A DNA stretch of 64,000 nucleotides from Amaurobius ferox (Eukaryota > Arthropoda > Arachnida > Araneae > Amaurobiidae), in contig OX578147.1 in assembly GCA_951213105.1 (NCBI GenBank), positions 122,747,867-122,811,866 on the forward strand, given 5' to 3'. Below are positions 1-15,000 of the stretch, in pieces. The notes beneath the pieces were generated by a model that saw only the letters and a program-made list of their open reading frames with translations, did no database searches and had not been told where the DNA came from. Positions within the stretch are counted from its first letter, which is position 1. Each line of letters begins with the position of its first letter. Made by a program: the position numbers and the translations under genes.

Positions 1-3000
1 ATATAAGGTTTATAGTTCCTAAAGAATGCATGAAGTTTCTTGCCGATGATGGTGGTAACTTTCTTTGTTGGTGGTAACTTTCCTTGAAGTAAGACATTTG
101 CCACATAACCCCAATTTTAAAATACTTTATCCAACAAAGTCGCCCATACCACATAAATAAAATCAACTTATTGACTATCGAGCTTAAAGTGTATGGGATT
201 GTGATATAAGGTTTATAGTTCCTAAAGAATGCATGAAGTTTCTTGCCGATGATGGTGGTAACTTTCTTTGTTGGTGGTAACTTTCCTTGAAGTAAGACAT
301 TTGCCATATAACCCCAATTTTAAAATACTTTATCCAACAAAGTCGCCCATACCACATAAATAAAATCAACTTATTGACTATCGAGCTTAAAGTGTATGGG
401 ATTGTGATATAATGATATAAGGTTTATAGTTCCTAAAGAATGCATGAAGTTTCTTGCCGATGATGGTGGTAACTTTCTTTGTTGGTGGTAACTTTCCTTG
501 AAGTAAGACATTTGCCACATAACCCCAATTTTAAAATACTTTATCCAACAAAGTCGCCCATACCACATAAATAAAATCAACTTATTGACTATCGAGCTTA
601 AAGTGTATGGGATTGTGATATAAGGTTTATAGTTCCTAAAGAATGCATGAAGTTTCTTGCCGATGATGGTGGTAACTTTCTTTGTTGGTGGTAACTTTCC
701 TTGAAGTAAGACATTTGCCACATAACCCCAATTTTAAAATACTTTATCCAACAAAGTCGCCCATACCACATAAATAAAATCAACTTATTGACTATCGAGC
801 TTAAAGTGTATGGGATTGTGATATAAGGTTTATAGTTCCTAAAGAATGCATGAAGTTTCTTGCCGATGATGGTGGTAACTTTCTTTGTTGGTGGTAACTT
901 TCCTTGAAGTAAGACATTTGCCACATAACCCCAATTTTAAAATACTTTATCCAACAAAGTCGCCCATACCACATAAATAAAATCAACTTATTGACTATCG
1001 AGCTTAAAGTGTATGGGATTGTGATATAAGGTTTATAGTTCCTAAAGAATGCATGAAGTTTCTTGCCGATGATGGTGGTAACTTTCTTTGTTGGTGGTAA
1101 CTTTCCTTGAAGTAAGACATTTGCCACATAACCCCAATTTTAAAATACTTTATCCAACAAAGTCGCCCATACCACATAAATAAAATCAACTTATTGACTA
1201 TCGAGCTTAAAGTGTATGGGATTGTGATATAAGGTTTATAGTTCCTAAAGAATGCATGAAGTTTCTTGCCGATGATGGTGGTAACTTTCTTTGTTGGTGG
1301 TAACTTTCCTTGAAGTAAGACATTTGCCACATAACCCCAATTTTAAAATACTTTATCCAACAAAGTCGCCCATACCACATAAATAAAATCAACTTATTGA
1401 CTATCGAGCTTAAAGTGTATGGGATTGTGATATAAGGTTTATAGTTCCTAAAGAATGCATGAAGTTTCTTGCCGATGATGGTGGTAACTTTCTTTGTTGG
1501 TGGTAACTTTCCTTGAAGTAAGACATTTGCCACATAACCCCAATTTTAAAATACTTTATCCAACAAAGTCGCCCATACCACATAAATAAAATCAACTTAT
1601 TGACTATCGAGCTTAAAGTGTATGGGATTGTGATATAAGGTTTATAGTTCCTAAAGAATGCATGAAGTTTCTTGCCGATGATGGTGGTAACTTTCTTTGT
1701 TGGTGGTAACTTTCCTTGAAGTAAGACATTTGCCACATAACCCCAATTTTAAAATACTTTATCCAACAAAGTCGCCCATACCACATAAATAAAATCAACT
1801 TATTGACTATCGAGCTTAAAGTGTATGGGATTGTGATATAAGGTTTATAGTTCCTAAAGAATGCATGAAGTTTCTTGCCGATGATGGTGGTAACTTTCTT
1901 TGTTGGTGGTAACTTTCCTTGAAGTAAGACATTTGCCATATAACCCCAATTTTAAAATACTTTATCCAACAAAGTCGCCCATACCACATAAATAAAATCA
2001 ACTTATTGACTATCGAGCTTAAAGTGTATGGGATTGTGATATAAGGTTTATAGTTCCTAAAGAATGCATGAAGTTTCTTGCCGATGATGGTGGTAACTTT
2101 CTTTGTTGGTGGTAACTTTCCTTGAAGTAAGACATTTGCCACATAACCCCAATTTTAAAATACTTTATCCAACAAAGTCGCCCATACCACATAAATAAAA
2201 TCAACTTATTGACTATCGAGCTTAAAGTGTATGGGATTGTGATATAAGGTTTATAGTTCCTAAAGAATGCATGAAGTTTCTTGCCGATGATGGTGGTAAC
2301 TTTCTTTGTTGGTGGTAACTTTCCTTGAAGTAAGACATTTGCCACATAACCCCAATTTTAAAATACTTTATCCAACAAAGTCGCCCATACCACATAAATA
2401 AAATCAACTTATTGACTATCGAGCTTAAAGTGTATGGGATTGTGATATAAGGTTTATAGTTCCTAAAGAATGCATGAAGTTTCTTGCCGATGATGGTGGT
2501 AACTTTCTTTGTTGGTGGTAACTTTCCTTGAAGTAAGACATTTGCCACATAACCCCAATTTTAAAATACTTTATCCAACAAAGTCGCCCATACCACATAA
2601 ATAAAATCAACTTATTGACTATCGAGCTTAAAGTGTATGGGATTGTGATATAAGGTTTATAGTTCCTAAAGAATGCATGAAGTTTCTTGCCGATGATGGT
2701 GGTAACTTTCTTTGTTGGTGGTAACTTTCCTTGAAGTAAGACATTTGCCACATAACCCCAATTTTAAAATACTTTATCCAACAAAGTCGCCCATACCACA
2801 TAAATAAAATCAACTTATTGACTATCGAGCTTAAAGTGTATGGGATTGTGATATAAGGTTTATAGTTCCTAAAGAATGCATGAAGTTTCTTGCCGATGAT
2901 GGTGGTAACTTTCTTTGTTGGTGGTAACTTTCCTTGAAGTAAGACATTTGCCATATAACCCCAATTTTAAAATACTTTATCCAACAAAGTCGCCCATACC

Positions 3001-6000
3001 ACATAAATAAAATCAACTTATTGACTATCGAGCTTAAAGTGTATGGGATTGTGATATAAGGTTTATAGTTCCTAAAGAATGCATGAAGTTTCTTGCCGAT
3101 GATGGTGGTAACTTTCTTTGTTGGTGGTAACTTTCCTTGAAGTAAGACATTTGTCACATAACCCCAATTTTAAAATACTTTATCCAACAAAGTCGCCCAT
3201 ACCACATAAATAAAATCAACTTATTGACTATCGAGCTTAAAGTGTATGGGATTGTGATATAAGGTTTATAGTTCCTAAAGAATGCATGAAGTTTCTTGCC
3301 GATGATGGTGGTAACTTTCTTTGTTGGTGGTAACTTTCCTTGAAGTAAGACATTTGCCACATAACCCCAATTTTAAAATACTTTATCCAACAAAGTCGCC
3401 CATACCACATAAATAAAATCAACTTATTGACTATCGAGCTTAAAGTGTATGGGATTGTGATATAAGGTTTATAGTTCCTAAAGAATGCATGAAGTTTCTT
3501 GCCGATGATGGTGGTAACTTTCTTTGTTGGTGGTAACTTTCCTTGAAGTAAGACATTTGCCACATAACCCCAATTTTAAAATACTTTATCCAACAAAGTC
3601 GCCCATACCACATAAATAAAATCAACTTATTGACTATCGAGCTTAAAGTGTATGGGATTGTGATATAAGGTTTATAGTTCCTAAAGAATGCATGAAGTTT
3701 CTTGCCGATGATGGTGGTAACTTTCTTTGTTGGTGGTAACTTTCCTTGAAGTAAGACATTTGCCACATAACCCCAATTTTAAAATACTTTATCCAACAAA
3801 GTCGCCCATACCACATAAATAAAATCAACTTATTGACTATCGAGCTTAAAGTGTATGGGATTGTGATATAAGGTTTATAGTTCCTAAAGAATGCATGAAG
3901 TTTCTTGCCGATGATGGTGGTAACTTTCTTTGTTGGTGGTAACTTTCCTTGAAGTAAGACATTTGCCACATAACCCCAATTTTAAAATACTTTATCCAAC
4001 AAAGTCGCCCATACCACATAAATAAAATCAACTTATTGACTATCGAGCTTAAAGTGTATGGGATTGTGATATAAGGTTTATAGTTCCTAAAGAATGCATG
4101 AAGTTTCTTGCCGATGATGGTGGTAACTTTCTTTGTTGGTGGTAACTTTCCTTGAAGTAAGACATTTGCCACATAACCCCAATTTTAAAATACTTTATCC
4201 AACAAAGTCGCCCATACCACATAAATAAAATCAACTTATTGACTATCGAGCTTAAAGTGTATGGGATTGTGATATAAGGTTTATAGTTCCTAAAGAATGC
4301 ATGAAGTTTCTTGCCGATGATGGTGGTAACTTTCTTTGTTGGTGGTAACTTTCCTTGAAGTAAGACATTTGCCACATAACCCCAATTTTAAAATACTTTA
4401 TCCAACAAAGTCGCCCATACCACATAAATAAAATCAACTTATTGACTATCGAGCTTAAAGTGTATGGGATTGTGATATAAGGTTTATAGTTCCTAAAGAA
4501 TGCATGAAGTTTCTTGCCGATGATGGTGGTAACTTTCTTTGTTGGTGGTAACTTTCCTTGAAGTAAGACATTTGCCACATAACCCCAATTTTAAAATACT
4601 TTATCCAACAAAGTCGCCCATACCACATAAATAAAATCAACTTATTGACTATCGAGCTTAAAGTGTATGGGATTGTGATATAAGGTTTATAGTTCCTAAA
4701 GAATGCATGAAGTTTCTTGCCGATGATGGTGGTAACTTTCTTTGTTGGTGGTAACTTTCCTTGAAGTAAGACATTTGCCACATAACCCCAATTTTAAAAT
4801 ACTTTATCCAACAAAGTCGCCCATACCACATAAATAAAATCAACTTATTGACTATCGAGCTTAAAGTGTATGGGATTGTGATATAAGGTTTATAGTTCCT
4901 AAAGAATGCATGAAGTTTCTTGCCGATGATGGTGGTAACTTTCTTTGTTGGTGGTAACTTTCCTTGAAGTAAGACATTTGCCACATAACCCCAATTTTAA
5001 AATACTTTATCCAACAAAGTCGCCCATACCACATAAATAAAATCAACTTATTGACTATCGAGCTTAAAGTGTATGGGATTGTGATATAAGGTTTATAGTT
5101 CCTAAAGAATGCATGAAGTTTCTTGCCGATGATGGTGGTAACTTTCTTTGTTGGTGGTAACTTTCCTTGAAGTAAGACATTTGCCACATAACCCCAATTT
5201 TAAAATACTTTATCCAACAAAGTCGCCCATACCACATAAATAAAATCAACTTATTGACTATCGAGCTTAAAGTGTATGGGATTGTGATATAAGGTTTATA
5301 GTTCCTAAAGAATGCATGAAGTTTCTTGCCGATGATGGTGGTAACTTTCTTTGTTGGTGGTAACTTTCCTTGAAGTAAGACATTTGCCACATAACCCCAA
5401 TTTTAAAATACTTTATCCAACAAAGTCGCCCATACCACATAAATAAAATCAACTTATTGACTATCGAGCTTAAAGTGTATGGGATTGTGATATAAGGTTT
5501 ATAGTTCCTAAAGAATGCATGAAGTTTCTTGCCGATGATGGTGGTAACTTTCTTTGTTGGTGGTAACTTTCCTTGAAGTAAGACATTTGCCACATAACCC
5601 CAATTTTAAAATACTTTATCCAACAAAGTCGCCCATACCACATAAATAAAATCAACTTATTGACTATCGAGCTTAAAGTGTATGGGATTGTGATATAAGG
5701 TTTATAGTTCCTAAAGAATGCATGAAGTTTCTTGCCGATGATGGTGGTAACTTTCTTTGTTGGTGGTAACTTTCCTTGAAGTAAGACATTTGCCACATAA
5801 CCCCAATTTTAAAATACTTTATCCAACAAAGTCGCCCATACCACATAAATAAAATCAACTTATTGACTATCGAGCTTAAAGTGTATGGGATTGTGATATA
5901 AGGTTTATAGTTCCTAAAGAATGCATGAAGTTTCTTGCCGATGATGGTGGTAACTTTCTTTGTTGGTGGTAACTTTCCTTGAAGTAAGACATTTGCCACA

Positions 6001-9000
6001 TAACCCCAATTTTAAAATACTTTATCCAACAAAGTCGCCCATACCACATAAATAAAATCAACTTATTGACTATCGAGCTTAAAGTGTATGGGATTGTGAT
6101 ATAAGGTTTATAGTTCCTAAAGAATGCATGAAGTTTCTTGCCGATGATGGTGGTAACTTTCTTTGTTGGTGGTAACTTTCCTTGAAGTAAGACATTTGCC
6201 ACATAACCCCAATTTTAAAATACTTTATCCAACAAAGTCGCCCATACCACATAAATAAAATCAACTTATTGACTATCGAGCTTAAAGTGTATGGGATTGT
6301 GATATAAGGTTTATAGTTCCTAAAGAATGCATGAAGTTTCTTGCCGATGATGGTGGTAACTTTCTTTGTTGGTGGTAACTTTCCTTGAAGTAAGACATTT
6401 GCCATATAACCCCAATTTTAAAATACTTTATCCAACAAAGTCGCCCATACCACATAAATAAAATCAACTTATTGACTATCGAGCTTAAAGTGTATGGGAT
6501 TGTGATATAAGGTTTATAGTTCCTAAAGAATGCATGAAGTTTCTTGCCGATGATGGTGGTAACTTTCTTTGTTGGTGGTAACTTTCCTTGAAGTAAGACA
6601 TTTGCCACATAACCCCAATTTTAAAATACTTTATCCAACAAAGTCGCCCATACCACATAAATAAAATCAACTTATTGACTATCGAGCTTAAAGTGTATGG
6701 GATTGTGATATAAGGTTTATAGTTCCTAAAGAATGCATGAAGTTTCTTGCCGATGATGGTGGTAACTTTCTTTGTTGGTGGTAACTTTCCTTGAAGTAAG
6801 ACATTTGCCACATAACCCCAATTTTAAAATACTTTATCCAACAAAGTCGCCCATACCACATAAATAAAATCAACTTATTGACTATCGAGCTTAAAGTGTA
6901 TGGGATTGTGATATAAGGTTTATAGTTCCTAAAGAATGCATGAAGTTTCTTGCCGATGATGGTGGTAACTTTCTTTGTTGGTGGTAACTTTCCTTGAAGT
7001 AAGACATTTGCCATATAACCCCAATTTTAAAATACTTTATCCAACAAAGTCGCCCATACCACATAAATAAAATCAACTTATTGACTATCGAGCTTAAAGT
7101 GTATGGGATTGTGATATAAGGTTTATAGTTCCTAAAGAATGCATGAAGTTTCTTGCCGATGATGGTGGTAACTTTCTTTGTTGGTGGTAACTTTCCTTGA
7201 AGTAAGACATTTGCCACATAACCCCAATTTTAAAATACTTTATCCAACAAAGTCGCCCATACCACATAAATAAAATCAACTTATTGACTATCGAGCTTAA
7301 AGTGTATGGGATTGTGATATAAGGTTTATAGTTCCTAAAGAATGCATGAAGTTTCTTGCCGATGATGGTGGTAACTTTCTTTGTTGGTGGTAACTTTCCT
7401 TGAAGTAAGACATTTGCCACATAACCCCAATTTTAAAATACTTTATCCAACAAAGTCGCCCATACCACATAAATAAAATCAACTTATTGACTATCGAGCT
7501 TAAAGTGTATGGGATTGTGATATAAGGTTTATAGTTCCTAAAGAATGCATGAAGTTTCTTGCCGATGATGGTGGTAACTTTCTTTGTTGGTGGTAACTTT
7601 CCTTGAAGTAAGACATTTGCCACATAACCCCAATTTTAAAATACTTTATCCAACAAAGTCGCCCATACCACATAAATAAAATCAACTTATTGACTATCGA
7701 GCTTAAAGTGTATGGGATTGTGATATAAGGTTTATAGTTCCTAAAGAATGCATGAAGTTTCTTGCCGATGATGGTGGTAACTTTCTTTGTTGGTGGTAAC
7801 TTTCCTTGAAGTAAGACATTTGCCACATAACCCCAATTTTAAAATACTTTATCCAACAAAGTCGCCCATACCACATAAATAAAATCAACTTATTGACTAT
7901 CGAGCTTAAAGTGTATGGGATTGTGATATAAGGTTTATAGTTCCTAAAGAATGCATGAAGTTTCTTGCCGATGATGGTGGTAACTTTCTTTGTTGGTGGT
8001 AACTTTCCTTGAAGTAAGACATTTGCCATATAACCCCAATTTTAAAATACTTTATCCAACAAAGTCGCCCATACCACATAAATAAAATCAACTTATTGAC
8101 TATCGAGCTTAAAGTGTATGGGATTGTGATATAAGGTTTATAGTTCCTAAAGAATGCATGAAGTTTCTTGCCGATGATGGTGGTAACTTTCTTTGTTGGT
8201 GGTAACTTTCCTTGAAGTAAGACATTTGCCACATAACCCCAATTTTAAAATACTTTATCCAACAAAGTCGCCCATACCACATAAATAAAATCAACTTATT
8301 GACTATCGAGCTTAAAGTGTATGGGATTGTGATATAAGGTTTATAGTTCCTAAAGAATGCATGAAGTTTCTTGCCGATGATGGTGGTAACTTTCTTTGTT
8401 GGTGGTAACTTTCCTTGAAGTAAGACATTTGCCACATAACCCCAATTTTAAAATACTTTATCCAACAAAGTCGCCCATACCGCATAAATAAAATCAACTT
8501 ATTGACTATCGAGCTTAAAGTGTATGGGATTGTGATATAAGGTTTATAGTTCCTAAAGAATGCATGAAGTTTCTTGCCGATGATGGTGGTAACTTTCTTT
8601 GTTGGTGGTAACTTTCCTTGAAGTAAGACATTTGCCATATAACCCCAATTTTAAAATACTTTATCCAACAAAGTCGCCCATACCACATAAATAAAATCAA
8701 CTTATTGACTATCGAGCTTAAAGTGTATGGGATTGTGATATAAGGTTTATAGTTCCTAAAGAATGCATGAAGTTTCTTGCCGATGATGGTGGTAACTTTC
8801 TTTGTTGGTGGTAACTTTCCTTGAAGTAAGACATTTGCCACATAACCCCAATTTTAAAATACTTTATCCAACAAAGTCGCCCATACCACATAAATAAAAT
8901 CAACTTATTGACTATCGAGCTTAAAGTGTATGGGATTGTGATATAAGGTTTATAGTTCCTAAAGAATGCATGAAGTTTCTTGCCGATGATGGTGGTAACT

Positions 9001-12000
9001 TTCTTTGTTGGTGGTAACTTTCCTTGAAGTAAGACATTTGCCACATAACCCCAATTTTAAAATACTTTATCCAACAAAGTCGCCCATACCACATAAATAA
9101 AATCAACTTATTGACTATCGAGCTTAAAGTGTATGGGATTGTGATATAAGGTTTATAGTTCCTAAAGAATGCATGAAGTTTCTTGCCGATGATGGTGGTA
9201 ACTTTCTTTGTTGGTGGTAACTTTCCTTGAAGTAAGACATTTGCCACATAACCCCAATTTTAAAATACTTTATCCAACAAAGTCGCCCATACCACATAAA
9301 TAAAATCAACTTATTGACTATCGAGCTTAAAGTGTATGGGATTGTGATATAAGGTTTATAGTTCCTAAAGAATGCATGAAGTTTCTTGCCGATGATGGTG
9401 GTAACTTTCTTTGTTGGTGGTAACTTTCCTTGAAGTAAGACATTTGCCATATAACCCCAATTTTAAAATACTTTATCCAACAAAGTCGCCCATACCACAT
9501 AAATAAAATCAACTTATTGACTATCGAGCTTAAAGTGTATGGGATTGTGATATAAGGTTTATAGTTCCTAAAGAATGCATGAAGTTTCTTGCCGATGATG
9601 GTGGTAACTTTCTTTGTTGGTGGTAACTTTCCTTGAAGTAAGACATTTGCCACATAACCCCAATTTTAAAATACTTTATCCAACAAAGTCGCCCATACCA
9701 CATAAATAAAATCAACTTATTGACTATCGAGCTTAAAGTGTATGGGATTGTGATATAAGGTTTATAGTTCCTAAAGAATGCATGAAGTTTCTTGCCGATG
9801 ATGGTGGTAACTTTCTTTGTTGGTGGTAACTTTCCTTGAAGTAAGACATTTGCCACATAACCCCAATTTTAAAATACTTTATCCAACAAAGTCGCCCATA
9901 CCACATAAATAAAATCAACTTATTGACTATCGAGCTTAAAGTGTATGGGATTGTGATATAAGGTTTATAGTTCCTAAAGAATGCATGAAGTTTCTTGCCG
10001 ATGATGGTGGTAACTTTCTTTGTTGGTGGTAACTTTCCTTGAAGTAAGACATTTGCCACATAACCCCAATTTTAAAATACTTTATCCAACAAAGTCGCCC
10101 ATACCACATAAATAAAATCAACTTATTGACTATCGAGCTTAAAGTGTATGGGATTGTGATATAAGGTTTATAGTTCCTAAAGAATGCATGAAGTTTCTTG
10201 CCGATGATGGTGGTAACTTTCTTTGTTGGTGGTAACTTTCCTTGAAGTAAGACATTTGCCACATAACCCCAATTTTAAAATACTTTATCCAACAAAGTCG
10301 CCCATACCACATAAATAAAATCAACTTATTGACTATCGAGCTTAAAGTGTATGGGATTGTGATATAAGGTTTATAGTTCCTAAAGAATGCATGAAGTTTC
10401 TTGCCGATGATGGTGGTAACTTTCTTTGTTGGTGGTAACTTTCCTTGAAGTAAGACATTTGCCACATAACCCCAATTTTAAAATACTTTATCCAACAAAG
10501 TCGCCCATACCACATAAATAAAATCAACTTATTGACTATCGAGCTTAAAGTGTATGGGATTGTGATATAAGGTTTATAGTTCCTAAATAATGCATGAAGT
10601 TTCTTGCCGATGATGGTGGTAACTTTCTTTGTTGGTGGTAACTTTCCTTGAAGTAAGACATTTGCCACATAACCCCAATTTTAAAATACTTTATCCAACA
10701 AAGTCGCCCATACCACATAAATAAAATCAACTTATTGACTATCGAGCTTAAAGTGTATGGGATTGTGATATAAGGTTTATAGTTCCTAAAGAATGCATGA
10801 AGTTTCTTGCCGATGATGGTGGTAACTTTCTTTGTTGGTGGTAACTTTCCTTGAAGTAAGACATTTGCCACATAACCCCAATTTTAAAATACTTTATCCA
10901 ACAAAGTCGCCCATACCACATAAATAAAATCAACTTATTGACTATCGAGCTTAAAGTGTATGGGATTGTGATATAAGGTTTATAGTTCCTAAAGAATGCA
11001 TGAAGTTTCTTGCCGATGATGGTGGTAACTTTCTTTGTTGGTGGTAACTTTCCTTGAAGTAAGACATTTGCCACATAACCCCAATTTTAAAATACTTTAT
11101 CCAACAAAGTCGCCCATACCACATAAATAAAATCAACTTATTGACTATCGAGCTTAAAGTGTATGGGATTGTGATATAAGGTTTATAGTTCCTAAAGAAT
11201 GCATGAAGTTTCTTGCCGATGATGGTGGTAACTTTCTTTGTTGGTGGTAACTTTCCTTGAAGTAAGACATTTGCCACATAACCCCAATTTTAAAATACTT
11301 TATCCAACAAAGTCGCCCATACCACATAAATAAAATCAACTTATTGACTATCGAGCTTAAAGTGTATGGGATTGTGATATAAGGTTTATAGTTCCTAAAG
11401 AATGCATGAAGTTTCTTGCCGATGATGGTGGTAACTTTCTTTGTTGGTGGTAACTTTCCTTGAAGTAAGACATTTGCCACATAACCCCAATTTTAAAATA
11501 CTTTATCCAACAAAGTCGCCCATACCACATAAATAAAATCAACTTATTGACTATCGAGCTTAAAGTGTATGGGATTGTGATATAAGGTTTATAGTTCCTA
11601 AAGAATGCATGAAGTTTCTTGCCGATGATGGTGGTAACTTTCTTTGTTGGTGGTAACTTTCCTTGAAGTAAGACATTTGCCACATAACCCCAATTTTAAA
11701 ATACTTTATCCAACAAAGTCGCCCATACCACATAAATAAAATCAACTTATTGACTATCGAGCTTAAAGTGTATGGGATTGTGATATAAGGTTTATAGTTC
11801 CTAAAGAATGCATGAAGTTTCTTGCCGATGATGGTGGTAACTTTCTTTGTTGGTGGTAACTTTCCTTGAAGTAAGACATTTGCCACATAACCCCAATTTT
11901 AAAATACTTTATCCAACAAAGTCGCCCATACCACATAAATAAAATCAACTTATTGACTATCGAGCTTAAAGTGTATGGGATTGTGATATAAGGTTTATAG

Positions 12001-15000
12001 TTCCTAAAGAATGCATGAAGTTTCTTGCCGATGATGGTGGTAACTTTCTTTGTTGGTGGTAACTTTCCTTGAAGTAAGACATTTGCCACATAACCCCAAT
12101 TTTAAAATACTTTATCCAACAAAGTCGCCCATACCACATAAATAAAATCAACTTATTGACTATCGAGCTTAAAGTGTATGGGATTGTGATATAAGGTTTA
12201 TAGTTCCTAAAGAATGCATGAAGTTTCTTGCCGATGATGGTGGTAACTTTCTTTGTTGGTGGTAACTTTCCTTGAAGTAAGACATTTGCCATATAACCCC
12301 AATTTTAAAATACTTTATCCAACAAAGTCGCCCATACCACATAAATAAAATCAACTTATTGACTATCGAGCTTAAAGTGTATGGGATTGTGATATAAGGT
12401 TTATAGTTCCTAAAGAATGCATGAAGTTTCTTGCCGATGATGGTGGTAACTTTCGTTGTTGGTGGTAACTTTCCTTGAAGTAAGACATTTGCCACATAAC
12501 CCCAATTTTAAAATACTTTATCCAACAAAGTCGCCCATACCACATAAATAAAATCAACTTATTGACTATCGAGCTTAAAGTGTATGGGATTGTGATATAA
12601 GGTTTATAGTTCCTAAAGAATGCATGAAGTTTCTTGCCGATGATGGTGGTAACTTTCTTTGTTGGTGGTAACTTTCCTTGAAGTAAGACATTTGCCACAT
12701 AACCCCAATTTTAAAATACTTTATCCAACAAAGTCGCCCATACCACATAAATAAAATCAACTTATTGACTATCGAGCTTAAAGTGTATGGGATTGTGATA
12801 TAAGGTTTATAGTTCCTAAAGAATGCATGAAGTTTCTTGCCGATGATGGTGGTAACTTTCTTTGTTGGTGGTAACTTTCCTTGAAGTAAGACATTTGCCA
12901 CATAACCCCAATTTTAAAATACTTTATCCAACAAAGTCGCCCATACCACATAAATAAAATCAACTTATTGACTATCGAGCTTAAAGTGTATGGGATTGTG
13001 ATATAAGGTTTATAGTTCCTAAAGAATGCATGAAGTTTCTTGCCGATGATGGTGGTAACTTTCTTTGTTGGTGGTAACTTTCCTTGAAGTAAGACATTTG
13101 CCACATAACCCCAATTTTAAAATACTTTATCCAACAAAGTCGCCCATACCACATAAATAAAATCAACTTATTGACTATCGAGCTTAAAGTGTATGGGATT
13201 GTGATATAAGGTTTATAGTTCCTAAAGAATGCATGAAGTTTCTTGCCGATGATGGTGGTAACTTTCTTTGTTGGTGGTAACTTTCCTTGAAGTAAGACAT
13301 TTGCCACATAACCCCAATTTTAAAATACTTTATCCAACAAAGTCGCCCATACCACATAAATAAAATCAACTTATTGACTATCGAGCTTAAAGTGTATGGG
13401 ATTGTGATATAAGGTTTATAGTTCCTAAAGAATGCATGAAGTTTCTTGCCGATGATGGTGGTAACTTTCTTTGTTGGTGGTAACTTTCCTTGAAGTAAGA
13501 CATTTGCCACATAACCCCAATTTTAAAATACTTTATCCAACAAAGTCGCCCATACCACATAAATAAAATCAACTTATTGACTATCGAGCTTAAAGTGTAT
13601 GGGATTGTGATATAAGGTTTATAGTTCCTAAAGAATGCATGAAGTTTCTTGCCGATGATGGTGGTAACTTTCTTTGTTGGTGGTAACTTTCCTTGAAGTA
13701 AGACATTTGCCACATAACCCCAATTTTAAAATACTTTATCCAACAAAGTCGCCCATACCACATAAATAAAATCAACTTATTGACTATCGAGCTTAAAGTG
13801 TATGGGATTGTGATATAAGGTTTATAGTTCCTAAAGAATGCATGAAGTTTCTTGCCGATGATGGTGGTAACTTTCTTTGTTGGTGGTAACTTTCCTTGAA
13901 GTAAGACATTTGCCATATAACCCCAATTTTAAAATACTTTATCCAACAAAGTCGCCCATACCACATAAATAAAATCAACTTATTGACTATCGAGCTTAAA
14001 GTGTATGGGATTGTGATATAAGGTTTATAGTTCCTAAAGAATGCATGAAGTTTCTTGCCGATGATGGTGGTAACTTTCTTTGTTGGTGGTAACTTTCCTT
14101 GAAGTAAGACATTTGCCACATAACCCCAATTTTAAAATACTTTATCCAACAAAGTCGCCCATACCACATAAATAAAATCAACTTATTGACTATCGAGCTT
14201 AAAGTGTATGGGATTGTGATATAAGGTTTATAGTTCCTAAAGAATGCATGAAGTTTCTTGCCGATGATGGTGGTAACTTTCTTTGTTGGTGGTAACTTTC
14301 CTTGAAGTAAGACATTTGCCATATAACCCCAATTTTAAAATACTTTATCCAACAAAGTCGCCCATACCACATAAATAAAATCAACTTATGGACTATCGAG
14401 CTTAAAGTGTATGGGATTGTGATATAAGGTTTATAGTTCCTAAAGAATGCATGAAGTTTCTTGCCGATGATGGTGGTAACTTTCTTTGTTGGTGGTAACT
14501 TTCCTTGAAGTAAGACATTTGCCATATAACCCCAATTTTAAAATACTTTATCCAACAAAGTCGCCCATACCACATAAATAAAATCAACTTATTGACTATC
14601 GAGCTTAAAGTGTATGGGATTGTGATATAAGGTTTATAGTTCCTAAAGAATGCATGAAGTTTCTTGCCGATGATGGTGGTAACTTTCTTTGTTGGTGGTA
14701 ACTTTCCTTGAAGTAAGACATTTGCCACATAACCCCAATTTTAAAATACTTTATCCAACAAAGTCGCCCATACCACATAAATAAAATCAACTTATTGACT
14801 ATCGAGCTTAAAGTGTATGGGATTGTGATATAAGGTTTATAGTTCCTAAAGAATGCATGAAGTTTCTTGCCGATGATGGTGGTAACTTTCTTTGTTGGTG
14901 GTAACTTTCCTTGAAGTAAGACATTTGCCATATAACCCCAATTTTAAAATACTTTATCCAACAAAGTCGCCCATACCACATAAATAAAATCAACTTATTG

